From Neoarius graeffei (lineage: Eukaryota; Chordata; Actinopteri; Siluriformes; Ariidae), in contig NC_083587.1 of NCBI RefSeq assembly GCF_027579695.1, positions 3,451,001-3,515,000 on the forward strand: 64,000 nt of DNA, in the 5' to 3' direction. Below are positions 32,145 through 43,877 of the stretch, piece after piece; the stretch's first letter is position 1; each line of letters starts with the position of its first letter. Both the position numbers and the translations under genes were made by a program. The notes below the pieces were generated by a model. The model was not told the DNA's origin. It saw only the letters and a program-made list of their open reading frames with translations, and made no database searches.

Positions 32145-32816
32145 CTGGCCAGGGATGTTGTGTCAGCAGAAACACGATGGCAGCACCCCAGCGCTGCTAT
32201 ATACAAGTCTGCTATTGCCGCATTTGGGAGGAAAGAAAAGAGAAATGTTGACTGGTACGAAGCCAACCTTATGGTTATGGAGCCAGCAACCCGGGCCAGA
32301 AAAGAAGCATTAGTTAAATGGAAGAGGGACCCCACTTTGCAGAACTTACTCTTGCTAAAGAACTCTAAGGCTAGTAATCAAAAACTAGCAAGGAAATACG
32401 CAAATGACTATTGGCTACAGCTTTGCTCCTCCATAGAACATGCATCCTTGACTGGCAATGTTAGGGCCATGTACGACGGCATTAAGCAGGCCACTGGTCC
32501 AACCATAAAGAAAACAGCCCCCTTAAAAGCAAAAACTGGCAACACCATCACTGACCGACAGGGACAGATGGATCGGTGGGTTGAACATTACTCGGAGCTG
32601 TACTCCACAGAGAACACAGTATCCGAGGAGGCCATAAACAGCATTCCATCAATGACAGTCCTCAAAGAACTAGATACACAGCCTACTATGGCAGAGTTAG
32701 AGGAGGCAATTGATGCCCTCTCTAGTGGAAAAGCACCAGGGAACGATGCAATCCCACCAGAGGTAGTTAAGGAAGGAAAACCAGTGCTTCTCCCACACCT
32801 TTATGAACTTCTTTGC
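32145..32816 (+). pseudogene. I-like LINE linker and start of reverse transcriptase
   Basis: The frame (AETRWQHPSAAIYKSAIAAF ... RKEALVKWKRDP) is the region between endonuclease and reverse transcriptase. It then enters LEEAIDALSSGKAPGNDAIP (about 32695-32755), the start of the RT domain. It ends at a TAA (32817-32819). The same stop occurs in all three tandem copies. Confidence 0.75.
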
Positions 32817-34906
32817 TAATGCTGGAATGAAGGTGAGGTGCCACAGAGCATGCGGGATGCCAATATTGTGACTTTGTATAAAAACAAAGGGGATAGAACC
32901 GATTGCAACATTTTGTTTCTCAGCATAGTTGGGAAGGTCTTCGCTCATGTGGTTCTTGTCACACTACAGGTACTAGTCGACCGTGTGTACCCAGAGGCAC
33001 AGTGTGGGTTCAGAGCGGGGCGCTCCACTATCGACATGGTATTCTCAGTGAGACAGTTACAGGAAAAGTGTCGGGAGCAGTGGAAACCCCTCTACCTTGC
33101 TTTTGTCGACCTCACAAAGGCTTTCGATCTCATAAGCCATAGCGGACTGTTCAGGCTACTTGAGAAGATAGGTTGCCCACCAAAGTGGCTCAACATAATC
33201 AAGTCCTTCCACAGCAACATGAAAAGCACTGCCAGCTTTGAGGGTAGTACCTCCAAGCCTTTCCCGATTCTCAGTGGAGTTAAACAGGTCTGTGTACTTG
33301 CCCCAACGCTGTTCGGGATCTTTTTCTCACTGCTCTTGATGTATGCCTTGTATGGGTTGAACATTACTCGGAGCTGTACTCCACGGAGAACACAGTATCC
33401 GAGGAGGCCATAAACAGCATTCCATCAATGACAGTCCTCAAAGAACTAGATACACAGCCTACTATGGCAGAGTTAGAGGAGGCAATTGATGCCCTCTCTA
33501 GTGGAAAAGCACCAGGGAACGATGCAATCCCACCAGAGGTAGTTAAGGAAGGAAAACCAGTGCTTCTCCCACACCTTTATGAACTTCTTTGCTAATGCTG
33601 GAATGAAGGTGAGGTGCCACAGAGCATGCGGGATGCCAATATTGTGACTTTGTATAAAAACAAAGGGGATAGAACCGATTGCAACATTTTGCTTCTCAGC
33701 ATAGTTGGGAAGGTCTTCGCTCATGTGGTTCTTTTCACACTACAGGTACTAGCCGACCGTGTGTACCCAGAGGCACAGTGTGGGTTCAGAGCGGGGCGCT
33801 CCACTATCGACATGGTATTCTCAGTGAGACAGTTACAGGAAAAGTGTCGGGAGCAGTGGAAACCCCTCTACCTTGCTTTTGTCGACCTCACAAAGGCTTT
33901 CGATCTCATAAGCCATAGCGGACTGTTCAGGCTACTTGAGAAGATAGGTTGCCCACCAAAGCAGCTCAGCATAATCAAGTCCTTCCACAGCAACATGAAA
34001 AGCACTGCCAGCTTTGAGGGTAGTACCTCCAAGCCTTTCCCGATTCTCAGTGGAGTTAAACAGGTCTGTGTACTTGCCCCAACGCTGTTCGGGATCTTTT
34101 TCTCACTGCTCTTGATGTATGCCTTGTATGGGTTGAACATTACTCGGAGCTGTACTCCACGGAGAACACAGTATCCGAGGAGGCCATAAACAGCATTCCA
34201 TCAATGACAGTCCTCAAAGAACTAGATACACAGCCTACTATGGCAGAGTTAGAGGAGGCAATTGATGCCCTCTCTAGTGGAAAAGCACCAGGGAATGATG
34301 CAATCCCACCAGAGGTAGTTAAGGAAGGAAAACCAGCGCTTCTCCCACACCTTTATGAACTTCTTTGCTAATGCTGGAACGAAGGTGAGGTGCCACAGAG
34401 CATGTGGGATGCCAATATTGTGACTTTGTATAAAAACAAAGGGGATAGAACCGATTGCAACATTTCGCTTCTCAGCATAGTTGGGAAGGTCTTCGCTCAT
34501 GTGGTTCTTGTCACACTACAGGTACTAGCCGACCGTGTGTACCCAGAGGCACAGTGTGGGTTCAGAGCGGGGCGCTCCACTATCGACATGGTATTCTCAG
34601 TGAGACAGTTACAGGAAAAGTGTCGGGAGCAGTGGAAACCCCTCTACCTTGCTTTTGTCGACCTCACAAAGGCTTTCGATCTCATAAGCCGTAGCGGACT
34701 GTTCAGGCTACTTGAGAAGATAGGTTGCCCACCAAAGCGGCTCAGCATAATCAAGTCCTTCCACAGCAACATGAAAAGCACTGCCAGCTTTGAGGGTAGT
34801 ACCTCCAAGCCTTTCCCGATTCTCAGTGGAGTTAAACAGGTCTGTGTACTTGCCCCAACGCTGTTCGGGATCTTTTTCTCACTGCTCTTGATGTATGCCT
34901 TCCAGT
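32579..34906 (+). repeat. tandem triplication, 3 x 776 bp, within the LINE reverse transcriptase
   Basis: The word gggttgaacattactcgg begins units at 32579, 33355 and 34131, and the distance is exactly 776 bp each time. Frames inside repeat with the same offset (32838, 33614, 34390). Units differ by only a handful of substitutions (for example CCPPKW, CPPKQ and CPPKR). At the internal joins the sequence runs tgtatgcct-tgta-tgggttgaac; in the last unit it continues instead into the normal downstream sequence (ccagtcctccaac). Each unit holds the RT start and motifs A and B but not motif C. Confidence 0.95.
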
Positions 34907-35895
34907 CCTCCAACGATGGGGTCTACATCCACACCCGCCATGATGGCAAACTTTACAACCTGGCCCGCTTACACACCAAAACAAAGGTAACACGCATGCT
35001 CCTTAGGGAGCTACTATTTGCCGATGACGCAGCCCTTGCAAGTCATACACCTGATGCACTCCAACGCCCGATGGACAGGCTCTCAAATGCCTGTAAAGAG
35101 TTTGCCTTAACAATCAGCATAAAGAAGACTGAGGTGATGGCCCAAGATGCTCCAAGCCCTCTGATAATATCGATCAATGGCTCTTTGCTTGCTGTGACTG
35201 ATCGATTCGCATACCTGGGATCCACTGTCACAAACAACTTGTCTCTGGATGCTGAAATAAACACAAGAATTGGCAAAGCAGCCTTCGTTATGAGCAAACT
35301 CAACAAAAGAGTTTTGGGAAACAAAAACCTGACAATAAACACCAAGCTAAAGGTGTACCAGACCTGTGTGCTAAGTACTCTCCCCTATGGCAGTGAAACA
35401 TGGACGACATATGCCAAACAAGAGGCAAAGCTGAATGCCTTTCACATGCGGTGTCTTCGCAGGATCCTAGGAATTAAATGGCAGGACAAGGTAACAAAAA
35501 CTAATGTTCTCGAGAGGTCCAGTTCCAGGACCTTATTTGCAACGATCAGTGAACGCTGCCTGAGATGGCTTGGACATGTTCACCGTATAGGGAAAGGACG
35601 TGTTCCGAAAGATCTCTTATATGGCCAGCTTGAATGCGGTTCACGTCCAACTGGTCCCCCGCACCTGAGGTACAGAGATGTGTGCAAGAGAGATCTTAAG
35701 TCGGCTAACATCGACGTAAACTCATGGGAGGAAACAGCAATTGACCGGTCAGCATGGAGACAAATTGTCAAAGCAGGGGTGAAGGAAGCTGAAGCTACCA
35801 GATCCCAACTCAGAGACCAGCGGCAACAGAAGGCACCTTCTGCCAACACCACCACATTCAGTTGTGCAGGATGTGGCAGAGACTGCCACTCTTGA
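34390..35895 (+). pseudogene. I-like LINE reverse transcriptase and C-terminal domain (third unit onward)
   Basis: The 501-codon frame carries: DANIVTLYKNKGDRTDCN, FRAGRSTIDMVFSVRQLQEK, LYLAFVDLTKAFDLI (motif A), LSGVKQVCVLAPTLFGIFF (motif B; the usual Gly after KQ is Val), LLFADDAALASHT (motif C, FADD), FAYLGSTVTNNLSLDAEI and LRRILGIKWQDKV. Then RWLGHVHRIGKGRVPKDL and a C-terminal finger FSCAGCGRDCHS, stop, then IGLFSHQRRC. Residues normally reading NNYRGIS after DCN are reduced to NIS in all units. The stop at 35893-35895 cuts the zinc finger. Inactive. Confidence 0.85.
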
Positions 35896-36282
35896 ATTGG
35901 CTTGTTCAGCCACCAAAGAAGATGCCAACCATGACCGAAACCCATCGTCTCTTAAGACGGACAGAGGTCAGTGATATATATATCAAGCTATGTTGGTTCA
36001 GAGTGCCACAGGGTCATTTTCTCACACACCAATCTGCACATTCCTAAAGGAACGTACTGTCTTGTACAGTGCCTTGCAAAATTATTCATACCCCTTGAAC
36101 TTTTTCACATTTTTCCACCTTACAACCACAAACTTAAAAGTTTTTTATTGAGATTTTATGTGAGAGACCAACACAGAGTAGCACATAATTGTGACGTGAA
36201 ACAAAAATGAATGGTCTGCAAAATTTTAAACAAATAAAAATCTGAAAAAATGTGATGTGCATTAGTATTCAGCCCTCCTGCG

Positions 36283-37272
36283 TCAATACTTTGTAGAGCC
36301 ACCTTTTGCTGCAATTACAGCTGCAAGTCTTTTGTGGTATGTCTCTACCAGCTTTGCACATCTAGACACTGAAATTTTTGCCCATTCTTCTTTGCAAAAT
36401 AGCTCAAGCTCAGCCAGACTGGATGGAGAGCGTCTGTGAACAGCAATTTTCAAGTCTTGCCTCAGATGCTCAATGGGATTTAGGTCTGGACTTTGACTGG
36501 GCCATTCTAACACATGAATATTCTTTGATCTAAACCATTCCATTGTAGCTCTGGCTGTATGTTTAGGGTCATTGTCTTGCTGGAAGGTGAATCTCCTTCC
36601 CAGTCTCAAGTCTTTTGCAGCCTCCAACAGGTTTTTTTCCAGGATTGCCCTGTATTTAGCTCCATCCATCTTCCCATGAACTCTGACCAGCTTCCCTGTC
36701 CCTGCTGAAGAAAAGCATCCCCATAGCATGATGCTTCCACCAACATGTTTCACAGTCGGGATGGTGGGTGCAGGGTGATGAGCAGTGTTAGTTTTCCACC
36801 ACACACACAGCGCTTTGCATTTAGGCCAAAAAGTTCAACTTTGGTCTCATCTGGCCAAAGCACCTTCTTCCACATGTTTGCTGTGCCCCCTACATGGCTT
36901 CTTATGCCTGTCTTTCAACAATGGCTTTCTTCTTGCCACTCTTCCAAAAAGGCCAGATTTGTGGAGTGTATGACTTATAGTTGTCCTGTGCACAGATTCT
37001 CCCACCTGAGCTGTGGATTTCTGCAGCACCTCCAGAGTGATCATGGGCCTCTTGGCTGCTTCTCTGATCCTTGCTTGCTCTGTCAGTTTAGGTGGATGGC
37101 CATGTCTTGGTAGGTTTGCAGTTGTGCCATACTTTTTCCATTTTTGAATGATGGATTGAACAGTGATTCTTGAGATGTTCAGAGCTTGGGATATTTTTTT
37201 ATAACCTAACCCTGCTTTAAACATCTCCAGAACTTTATCCCTGACCTGTCTGGTGAATTCTTTGGTCTTCAT
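36283..37272 (-). pseudogene. Tc1-like transposase, frameshifted
   Basis: The N-terminal frame (37272-36847) reads KTKEFTRQVRDKVLEMFKAG, then YKKISQALNISRITVQSIIQ, a helix-turn-helix, and GRVARRKPLLKDRHKK. The frame is broken at about 36805-36850, where the first catalytic Asp is expected. The C-terminal frame (36804-36283) has [31 protein letters not shown] (second Asp) and [16 protein letters not shown] (Glu), ending AKGGSTKY. Summed length is close to the family's 340 residues, so the loss is one small indel. Confidence 0.88.
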
Positions 37273-37356
37273 GATGCTGTTTGTTCTTCAGTGTTCTCTA
37301 ACAAACCACTGAGGCCTTCACAGAACAAATGTATTTATGCTGAGAGTAAATTACAC

Positions 37357-37630
37357 ACAAAGTCAAAAAGTCCCATATACATTTTTCATACATATGTTGG
37401 GGAGTGCCTGTTAGAGAGCACACTCTGTCTAGGCCATCAGCATGGTGGCCAGTTCCTTTCCTTGCTGCCTTTAGCTTCCCCAGTGTTTCCACCAGGTCCC
37501 CATTCACTGCTGGGTGGGTAGGAGGCAAGTCCCAGATCACCCTCTGAGGCAAGGCTTGAACCAGGGACCCTTCACTTTGTAGTCAAGCACTCTAACCACT
37601 TGGCCACCTTACCTCATAAATCACTTACAG
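37357..37630 (-). repeat. tRNA-derived SINE of a second family inside the Tc1 element
   Basis: On the minus strand it starts with a tRNA-like head: aaggtggccaagtggttaga (box A region), then ccctggttcaagccttgc (box B region). A body containing 'gaaaggaactggccaccatg' follows and ends near 'tatatgggactttttgactt'. It is absent from the normal Tc1 sequence layout, where ttacacaca is followed by gactctatt. Exact ends and target duplication were not resolved. Confidence 0.6.
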
Positions 37631-37809
37631 TAGGACTCTATTAACTAATTAGATGACTTCTGAAGGCAGTTGATTGCACTGGATTGTATTTAGAGGTATC
37701 AGAGTATAGGGGGCTGAATACTAATGCACACCAGATTTTTCGGATTTTTATTTGTTTAAAATTTTGAAGACCATTTATCATTTTCATTTCACTTCACAAT
37801 TATGTACTA

Positions 37810-38187
37810 TGGGGCGGCACGGTGGTGTAGTGGTTAGCGCTGTCGCCTCACAGCAAGAAGGTCCTGGGTTCGAGCCCTGGGGCCGGCGAGGGCCTTTCTG
37901 TGCAGAGTTTGCATGTTTTCCCCGTGTCCGCGTGGGTTTCCTCCGGGTGCTCCGGTTTCCCCCACAGTCCAAAGACATGCAGGTTAGGTTAACTGGTGAC
38001 TCTAAATTGACCGTAGGTGTGAATGTGAGTGTGAATGGTTGTCTGTGTCTATGTGTCAGCCCTGTGATGACCTGGCGACTTGTCCAGGGTGTACCCCGCC
38101 TTTCGCCCGTAGTCAGCTGGGATAGGCTCCAGCTTGCCCGCGACCCTGTAGAAGGATAAAGCGGCTAGAGATAATGTGATGTGTGTG
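37810..38187 (+). repeat. tRNA-derived SINE (family S) inside the Tc1 element
   Basis: Complete copy. The target attatgt.cta is duplicated at about 37798-37809 and 38188-38199 with one mismatch. Confidence 0.88.
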
Positions 38188-38312
38188 ATTATGTGCTACT
38201 CTTTGTTGGTCTATCACATAAAATCTCAATAAAAAACTTTTAAGTTCATGGTTGTAAGGAGGAAAAATGTGAAAAAGTTCAAGGGGTATGAATACTTTTG
38301 CAAGGCACTGTA

Positions 38313-40245
38313 AATGCTCAAATGTCAAACAAATGCTCAAAATGAGCAAAATGTTCAGCAAATCACATCGCAAATGAAAGACAGCACGCGTATGACCATT
38401 ACCTTAACAGAATCTGAACGTGGTCATTGGTTGGACTCTTGAATTGTTGGTGTTGCATTTATGTCAATTCATCACTCAAAGCACTATATCAATACAATCA
38501 AACAAAAGTGAATTTTTGAAAGAGTTGTTCACTTGTTGCCCAATCTGGGTTTTCCTTGTCAAATAAGGAAGCTGGTTCACCTTGAAGAAACTCGAACACT
38601 TTCATGAAGAAGCTAACCTGAATGCGAACAGAAATAAAATGAGATTCTTATGCAAACTCTTCCATACTGATTTACAACTTTCTATTTTTATTTTATTTTT
38701 TTTTAATCCAAGTTCTTACCTGAAATAAAATGCTCACTACAAACGTGGGTATTCACAAACTTTTCTGGAGTTTTCAGGCTTAGATCCTCTTGTCGCATTC
38801 TTTCTAACCACTCATTTCTTCATTGTTCTTGAAGCATTTGCTTCTCTTTCACATTTTTCTTGATAGCAGACATATGATAAACCTTTTTATCTATTTCTTG
38901 ATTTGAATGATTTGAACAACCAAAAAAAAATGCAAAAATGAACCATATTGAAGACAGACCAGGCCTTGCTTGCACAAAAGACTGTGTTTGTTTGTCACCC
39001 AGGTGAAATTATCACATGATGCATCAGGTTGTGCGCAAAGGGTCTATAGGAAATCAAAATAAGACATGCTTTGTTTGGATAATAATAAAGGAGAGGGAAA
39101 AAAATTCTGGTACAATGAAAGTAATGTCTTGCACAATTTGGTCAGATCATGAGAGTATTTGGCACAGGCCAGTATAGCTGTATATCCAATATAGCTGTAA
39201 ACACTTACAGATTGAACACGTTTAATTTAATAGTGACCAACGATAATTTATCATTAAAGATTAGCCATGATTAACAATGAATAAACAATGGTTAGGCTAA
39301 TGACTAATTAAGGACAAAAAGGAGCCAATAAAAAAACAACAAATCGTTGATTTGGTAAGTTTCACCCAGCATTGCACTCAATATAACCAAAATATTGGGT
39401 TGAAATAAGAATCCAATCATTACGTAAATTTAAATTAATGGCCTTGTTAAAGTAACCCAACCTGCCAGGTGAAATGCATAACTCTTTTCACTGAATTAAA
39501 ATGACCCAGCATTGTTAAAATGCCACTTACTTCTTTAAGTTACCAGCAGCAGCACAGAAAGGAATGCAATAACAAATATCAGACCTTACTTTATCAGCTC
39601 TCTCAAATGCAAAATTTAATACAGAATCTATAAAGTTCTAAATTAGCTGCATTTTCACCAACACTAACCTCATTCTTACACTCCAAGTTTCATTTACAGG
39701 GAAATCTTATTCATTTCACCAGTCGGGCAAAATAAACCAACATGCAAAACATCAAACCCATCTGTCAAAATAAAGCCAGTGCTCTAATGAACACACTCAG
39801 CATTGTCTACTCCCAGGCCTTTTCTCTTCTATAAACACAATGCTCACAATAAATGGTGTGTTAAAGCCTATCATTTTTCAAATCTGTGTTACAGTAAATG
39901 TATATACATGTACACTCTGTTTAGACCAAAATATCATAGGTAAACCAAAACTGTACCTCTACACTTACAGCTGAGCATTGCAAAAGATGTTTAGCATTTG
40001 CTTTTCTCACCAAACCTAGGAGAAATTAAATAGTGCTGATGTTCAGAATTATTGAGGTAATATGTACAAATGAAGGAGTAAGATTATGTATATGATAAAG
40101 TGCATGAGTATTGCACATAGAGGAATATTGTACTAGTATGTTATTGCACTAGTGTTGATATAATAATATACAGCACAGAATATACAGAACCGGTCAAATG
40201 CCATGGGCTGTATTGCACAGTAGTATAGCAGCAGTGAGTGAGTGG
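38313..40245. other. unassigned AT-rich stretch
   Basis: Nearly 2 kb of AT-rich sequence without a recognisable gene, transposase or tRNA-like head. No frame over 60 codons has motif support. Not duplicated elsewhere in the window as far as I can see. Confidence 0.45.
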
Positions 40246-40735
40246 AGGTGTGCTGTTCAGACCTGTGGATTAGTTGGCGGAGGCAGTGAGTGCTGTGAGT
40301 TCAGTAGTGTGATAGCTATGGGGTAAAAACTATTCCTCAGCCGGGTTGTGCGAGCGTACAGAGTTCTGTAGCGCTTTCCAGGGGGTAAAGAGTCCGTGTC
40401 CAGGATGGGTTGGATCCTTGATAATGTTTTTGGCTCTGCGAGTGCACCGGGAGTGATGGATTTCTTCCAGTGATGGAAGTGGAGTGCCTGTGATCCGCTG
40501 AGCTGTTTTTATGATGCGCTGCAGGGTCCTCTTATCTTCCAAGGTGCAGCCTGAGTGATGCAGTGCGTGATCAGTGACTCTATTGTGCACCTGTAGAAGT
40601 TCATCAGCAGCTGTTGAGGCAGTTTTGCTTTCCTCAGAGTCCTCAGGAAATGGAGCCTCTGAAGACCTTTTTCAGCCAGTGCCGAAGTGTTTGGGGTCCA
40701 TGATGGGAGTCAAGAGCCACGCAGAACAACACGCT
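40246..40735 (-). pseudogene. Rex1/Babar-like LINE C-terminal remnant
   Basis: The minus-strand frames read QRIIKTAQRITGTPLPSLEE, then TRRAKNIIKDPTHPGHGLF, and (shifted) GKRYRTLYARTTRLRNSFYP. This is the usual C-terminal end of Rex1-type ORF2, after the RT thumb. The frame 40590-40330 is open; frameshifts lie on either side. It may belong with the RT fragment at 41110-41480 in the same orientation. Confidence 0.7.
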
Positions 40736-40879
40736 GCGCTGTCTAAAAGACCCATTATTATTTAAATTAGTAATCAATCTTCAGCATTTCTCTGAGCAGG
40801 GACAAACTGTCAATAAAGACACAATATAAAATCTCCTGCACCGAACATCAGTTGACACCACCAGCTAACAACTTGAAGG

Positions 40880-41570
40880 CAGGGTTCAACTTGCACTGAA
40901 AAGAACCCCAGTGCATTTCACGTCCAATGCATTAATCCCTGACTGATTGCCAAAGTCAATTGAGCAAAGTCAAGGCTGAAAGTGTCATTCCTTGTCTTGG
41001 GGCTTTTTTATTACTATTATTTTTATTCGTGGTGAATAAGAGAAGAGAAGATACAAAGAAGAAGACCATCTGTCTGTGATTTTGTCACAAATGATACCCT
41101 AAAAATGTCTACGAGTAGATGGGCTAGTGTGTCCTCCCTTGCTGTCTCCTGTAGTCCACTATCATCTGCTTAGTTTTACTGACGTTGAGAGAGAGGTTGT
41201 TGTCCTGGCACCAGCTGGCTAATGCCTTCACTTCCTCTCTGCATGCTGTCTCATCGTTGTCCGTAAGGAGGCCCAAGATGGTTCTGCCATCAGTAAACTT
41301 GTTGATGATGTTGGTGCTGTATTTAGCAGTACAGTCGTGGGCAAACAAGGAGTACATGAGGGGACTGAGCACACAGCCCAGTGGTGCACCTGTGTTCAGG
41401 ATCAGTGAGGAGGAAGTGTGGCTACTGATTATCACCACCTGTCCGATTATCTGCCTGTCAGAAAGTCAAAGATCCATCTGCAAATGGTCATCTGCTGATG
41501 AAATCATGAAATATTTCGTCATGATTGCATTTTCTCTGCTCATACCAAGGCAGTTTGTACTTATTAAGTG
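40880..41570 (-). pseudogene. Rex1/Babar-like LINE reverse transcriptase fragment, minus strand
   Basis: The minus ORF 41438-41124 reads SHTSSSLILNTGAPLGCVL, then YSLFAHDCTAKYSTN and DNNLSLNVSKTKQM. At motif C the usual ADD is changed (FTDGRTILG). Sequence on both sides (40880-41110 and 41440-41570) is the reverse complement of 57830-57960 and 59821-60410, so the fragment and its flanks form an inverted repeat with duplicon C. Confidence 0.75.
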
Positions 41571-41724
41571 CAACTTTGCACCTAAATCCTTTCAAGATCT
41601 TGCAACCTGATTTGATTTTGGTTGCTGGTCACAGCCCATGGTCAGACTGTGAGCAGAAGCTTTTTTTGAAGAAGCTCATTTGGGTGATAACAGATAGCGT
41701 GATTATAAAATTTTTAACATCGAG

Positions 41725-41838
41725 TCTGTTTTGTTGATGTTATAAACTGTTCATTGATGGAAACTTGAGTGCAAAACTGTTCATGACAACTGCAGTCCGA
41801 AAGTTAGCCAGTCAACTGTAGTCCTCAGCCATAAATGC
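41725..41838 (-). mobile_element. L2-1 3' UTR fragment
   Basis: Reverse complement of the L2-1 3' UTR near 16525-16640 (contains 'gcagttgtcatgaacagttt' read on the minus strand). It ends against a tRNA-Ile SINE fragment. Confidence 0.75.
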
Positions 41839-41925
41839 ATCCCTGTACCGGCCATTTCCATCCTTTATTGGATGTGTTGTTTTCAGGACAGGAAGAAGCC
41901 TTTCCCTCGGTGATCTTCAAGGCTC
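41839..41925 (+). repeat. fragment of a tRNA-Ile-derived SINE
   Basis: It starts within the T arm (atccctgtaccggcca) and continues into a body with 'tgttgttttcaggacagg' and 'gaagcc'. The same body follows the tRNA-Ile-like sequence at 43878. Confidence 0.6.
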
Positions 41926-42114
41926 TGGTCTTTTAAAACTACCTAATTTCCTGACATGGGATCCTTGGCCTGCTTCTCCTTCTTTTGATGCATGTTTCAG
42001 GAAGCAGATGTTGCTTTATTGTTCAGTGAGAGCAATTGGGTCGAGGTTGGCAAGAAGTGGTTCTTCAGAGCACATGGTGGCTTTTGGACCACCATGTTGA
42101 AGAAGGGAAGTAGG

Positions 42115-43638
42115 TGTAGGTTATATGTATGTGCAATTGGTCTTAAGTGATCAATGTCATTAAATCAGTATCATTCAATCATTAAATCAGTCTCATTAAT
42201 AATACCATTAATTTTGGTGCTTAATAATAAATAACCAAACAGCTAAATTATGGTATTTTCCAAATTGTTATGATCACTACCGTATTACCTAAATACTGCA
42301 ACCAATGGCGTTCATATACACCTTGGAATTCTTTGAGATTGGATGACTTCAAAAATATGGGAACAACACAGGCACAGTTTAACAATTAATTGAATTTATT
42401 ATAACAAAGATAAAAATGAATAATAGCAGTTGAAATCTTCAAATGGTCCGCAGCAAACAGAGAGGTATGTTTATGTATGAGAGCGTGTGTGTGTGTGAGA
42501 GGAGAGAGGGAAAGAAAAAGTGTGTGTGTGTGATAAAAAAAATTGAGTATTAGCAGTTGAAATACATTCAAATGGTCATAAGTGATATGTGTGGGTTTAA
42601 ATGTGGGCGCAGGAAAATGCGCTATAAAGTTTGAATTGAATTAGGGCTTGGAATGTTATCTAAAGTTGAGACAAAGGACCTCGTGGTAAAGAACAAAGGA
42701 GGAGGGGTCACCACATGTTTTAAGGAGAACAAAGGGTGTGTGTGTGTGTGGGGGGGGTGACCACGTGGCTGAGACAATGGTGACCACCTCGTTGTATTAT
42801 AACCCACTACTTATAATGTTACCAAAATCACTGAAATCTTGATGAGGTCAAAATATGTGTAATAATGAAATTAAAGGTTAGAAAGGATAGAGAGCATGCA
42901 AAAGCCTATCTATTAACAATTGAGAGATCAACACAAATAGAACAATAATTGATTCAACACCCTAAGTGTCTACAGTGTACAAAATTAAACCGTTCCTGAG
43001 TTTAAATTCACACTACTTCATAAAGCTAATTCCTAAGACTAGTCTTTGTGCTCAAAAATGCCAGTATTACTTCCAGTATCTTGCTGATATGCAAGATTAT
43101 AGAGACGTTCCAAAACTTCTGAATCCACCAGAGCACGCGGGTCATTTCCGTGGAAAGCAGAGAATTCTTGGTCCAAACGTCAGCGTTCGTGAAGAAAAGT
43201 CTCTGATCAAACAATGTGCACAGCGCTTTTAGTCAGAAGGAATCCGGTCGCTTCTAACTTTAAATTAACTGCTTTGGGCTGCAGTCGTAACATTACTTAA
43301 TGAACAAATGAAAAAGAAACCGGTTGTACTCAATCTGAGATAAATCGCGCGATTCTGGATTTTTTTACTGTGGCCAGTGATAAACAAAAGAAAACGCGCT
43401 AAATTCTGTTTCTTGCAAGAAAGATGTCTTTATCTTGGGGTGCTCTGACGAGCAGATCTCTTTGTGTCCATGTGATGAGCTCACGTGGCACCAAAAGAGA
43501 GAGTAGCGTGCCTTAGTTGCTTATGGAGTGATGGAGGAAGTGACGTAGCTGATCCCACCCAGGCGTGATGTAGGTCAACGTGGAAGTTGGTTGATGGGAT
43601 TTGTAGTTTCTAGACGGGACGGTGGCATTGTACTTACA
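42115..43638. mobile_element. solo LTR of a retrovirus-like or LTR retrotransposon
   Basis: The 1524-bp segment begins TGTAGGTTATATG and ends GTACTTACA, that is TG...CA with short inverted ends (TGTA/TACA). The 4-bp TAGG is duplicated at 42111-42114 and 43639-43642. There are no coding frames. TATA-like words and an AATAAA on the minus strand (near 42400) are consistent with an LTR promoter and polyadenylation signal, but orientation is uncertain. Internal GT/GA microsatellites lie at about 42485-42535 and 42736-42760. A solo LTR forms by recombination between the two LTRs of a former insertion. The superfamily is not identified. Confidence 0.6.
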
Positions 43639-43877
43639 TAGGTGTGCATCCTTCTTTCACATTGTTAAAGCTATCCATGCTGACTTTGCTCAGTAGATAG
43701 AATACGTTTTTCAGACTGGATGTTGGGATTTTCATCCCCCTGTGTAAATATGTGAGTGGGTTGAACTAAGGGCTTCAAAACAATAATCAAGAGAAAAGAC
43801 ATCTGTACAAGGGAAAGTCACCGCCTCGTCACTATTTAGTGAAGCACCTCAGCAGCCATGACATTTTTTTTTTCCTT

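Larger units (their letters stand above)
32145..35930 (+). mobile_element. I-like LINE, 3' part
   Basis: The 5' part is at 25221-27218. This part carries the linker, reverse transcriptase and C-terminal domain. It contains the 776-bp tandem triplication (32579-34906). The 3' end is not sharply defined; recognisable sequence stops soon after the zinc-finger coding region, near 35930-35985. Confidence 0.75.
36067..38310 (-). mobile_element. Tc1-like transposon with both termini
   Basis: The left end is TA then cagtgccttgcaaaattatt (36067 on). The right end is atacttttgcaaggcactg then TA (38311-38312). The termini are matching inverted repeats, and more of the repeat extends inward (gaactttttcaca / tgaaaaagttcaa). 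The 2.2-kb length is inflated by a tRNA-like SINE insert (about 37357-37630) and a family S SINE (37810-38187). Confidence 0.9.

Noticed and set aside
32579-34906. Direct repeats considered as a CRISPR-like or satellite array
   Set aside because: Three long 776-bp units of LINE coding sequence with no spacers; tandem duplication explains them.
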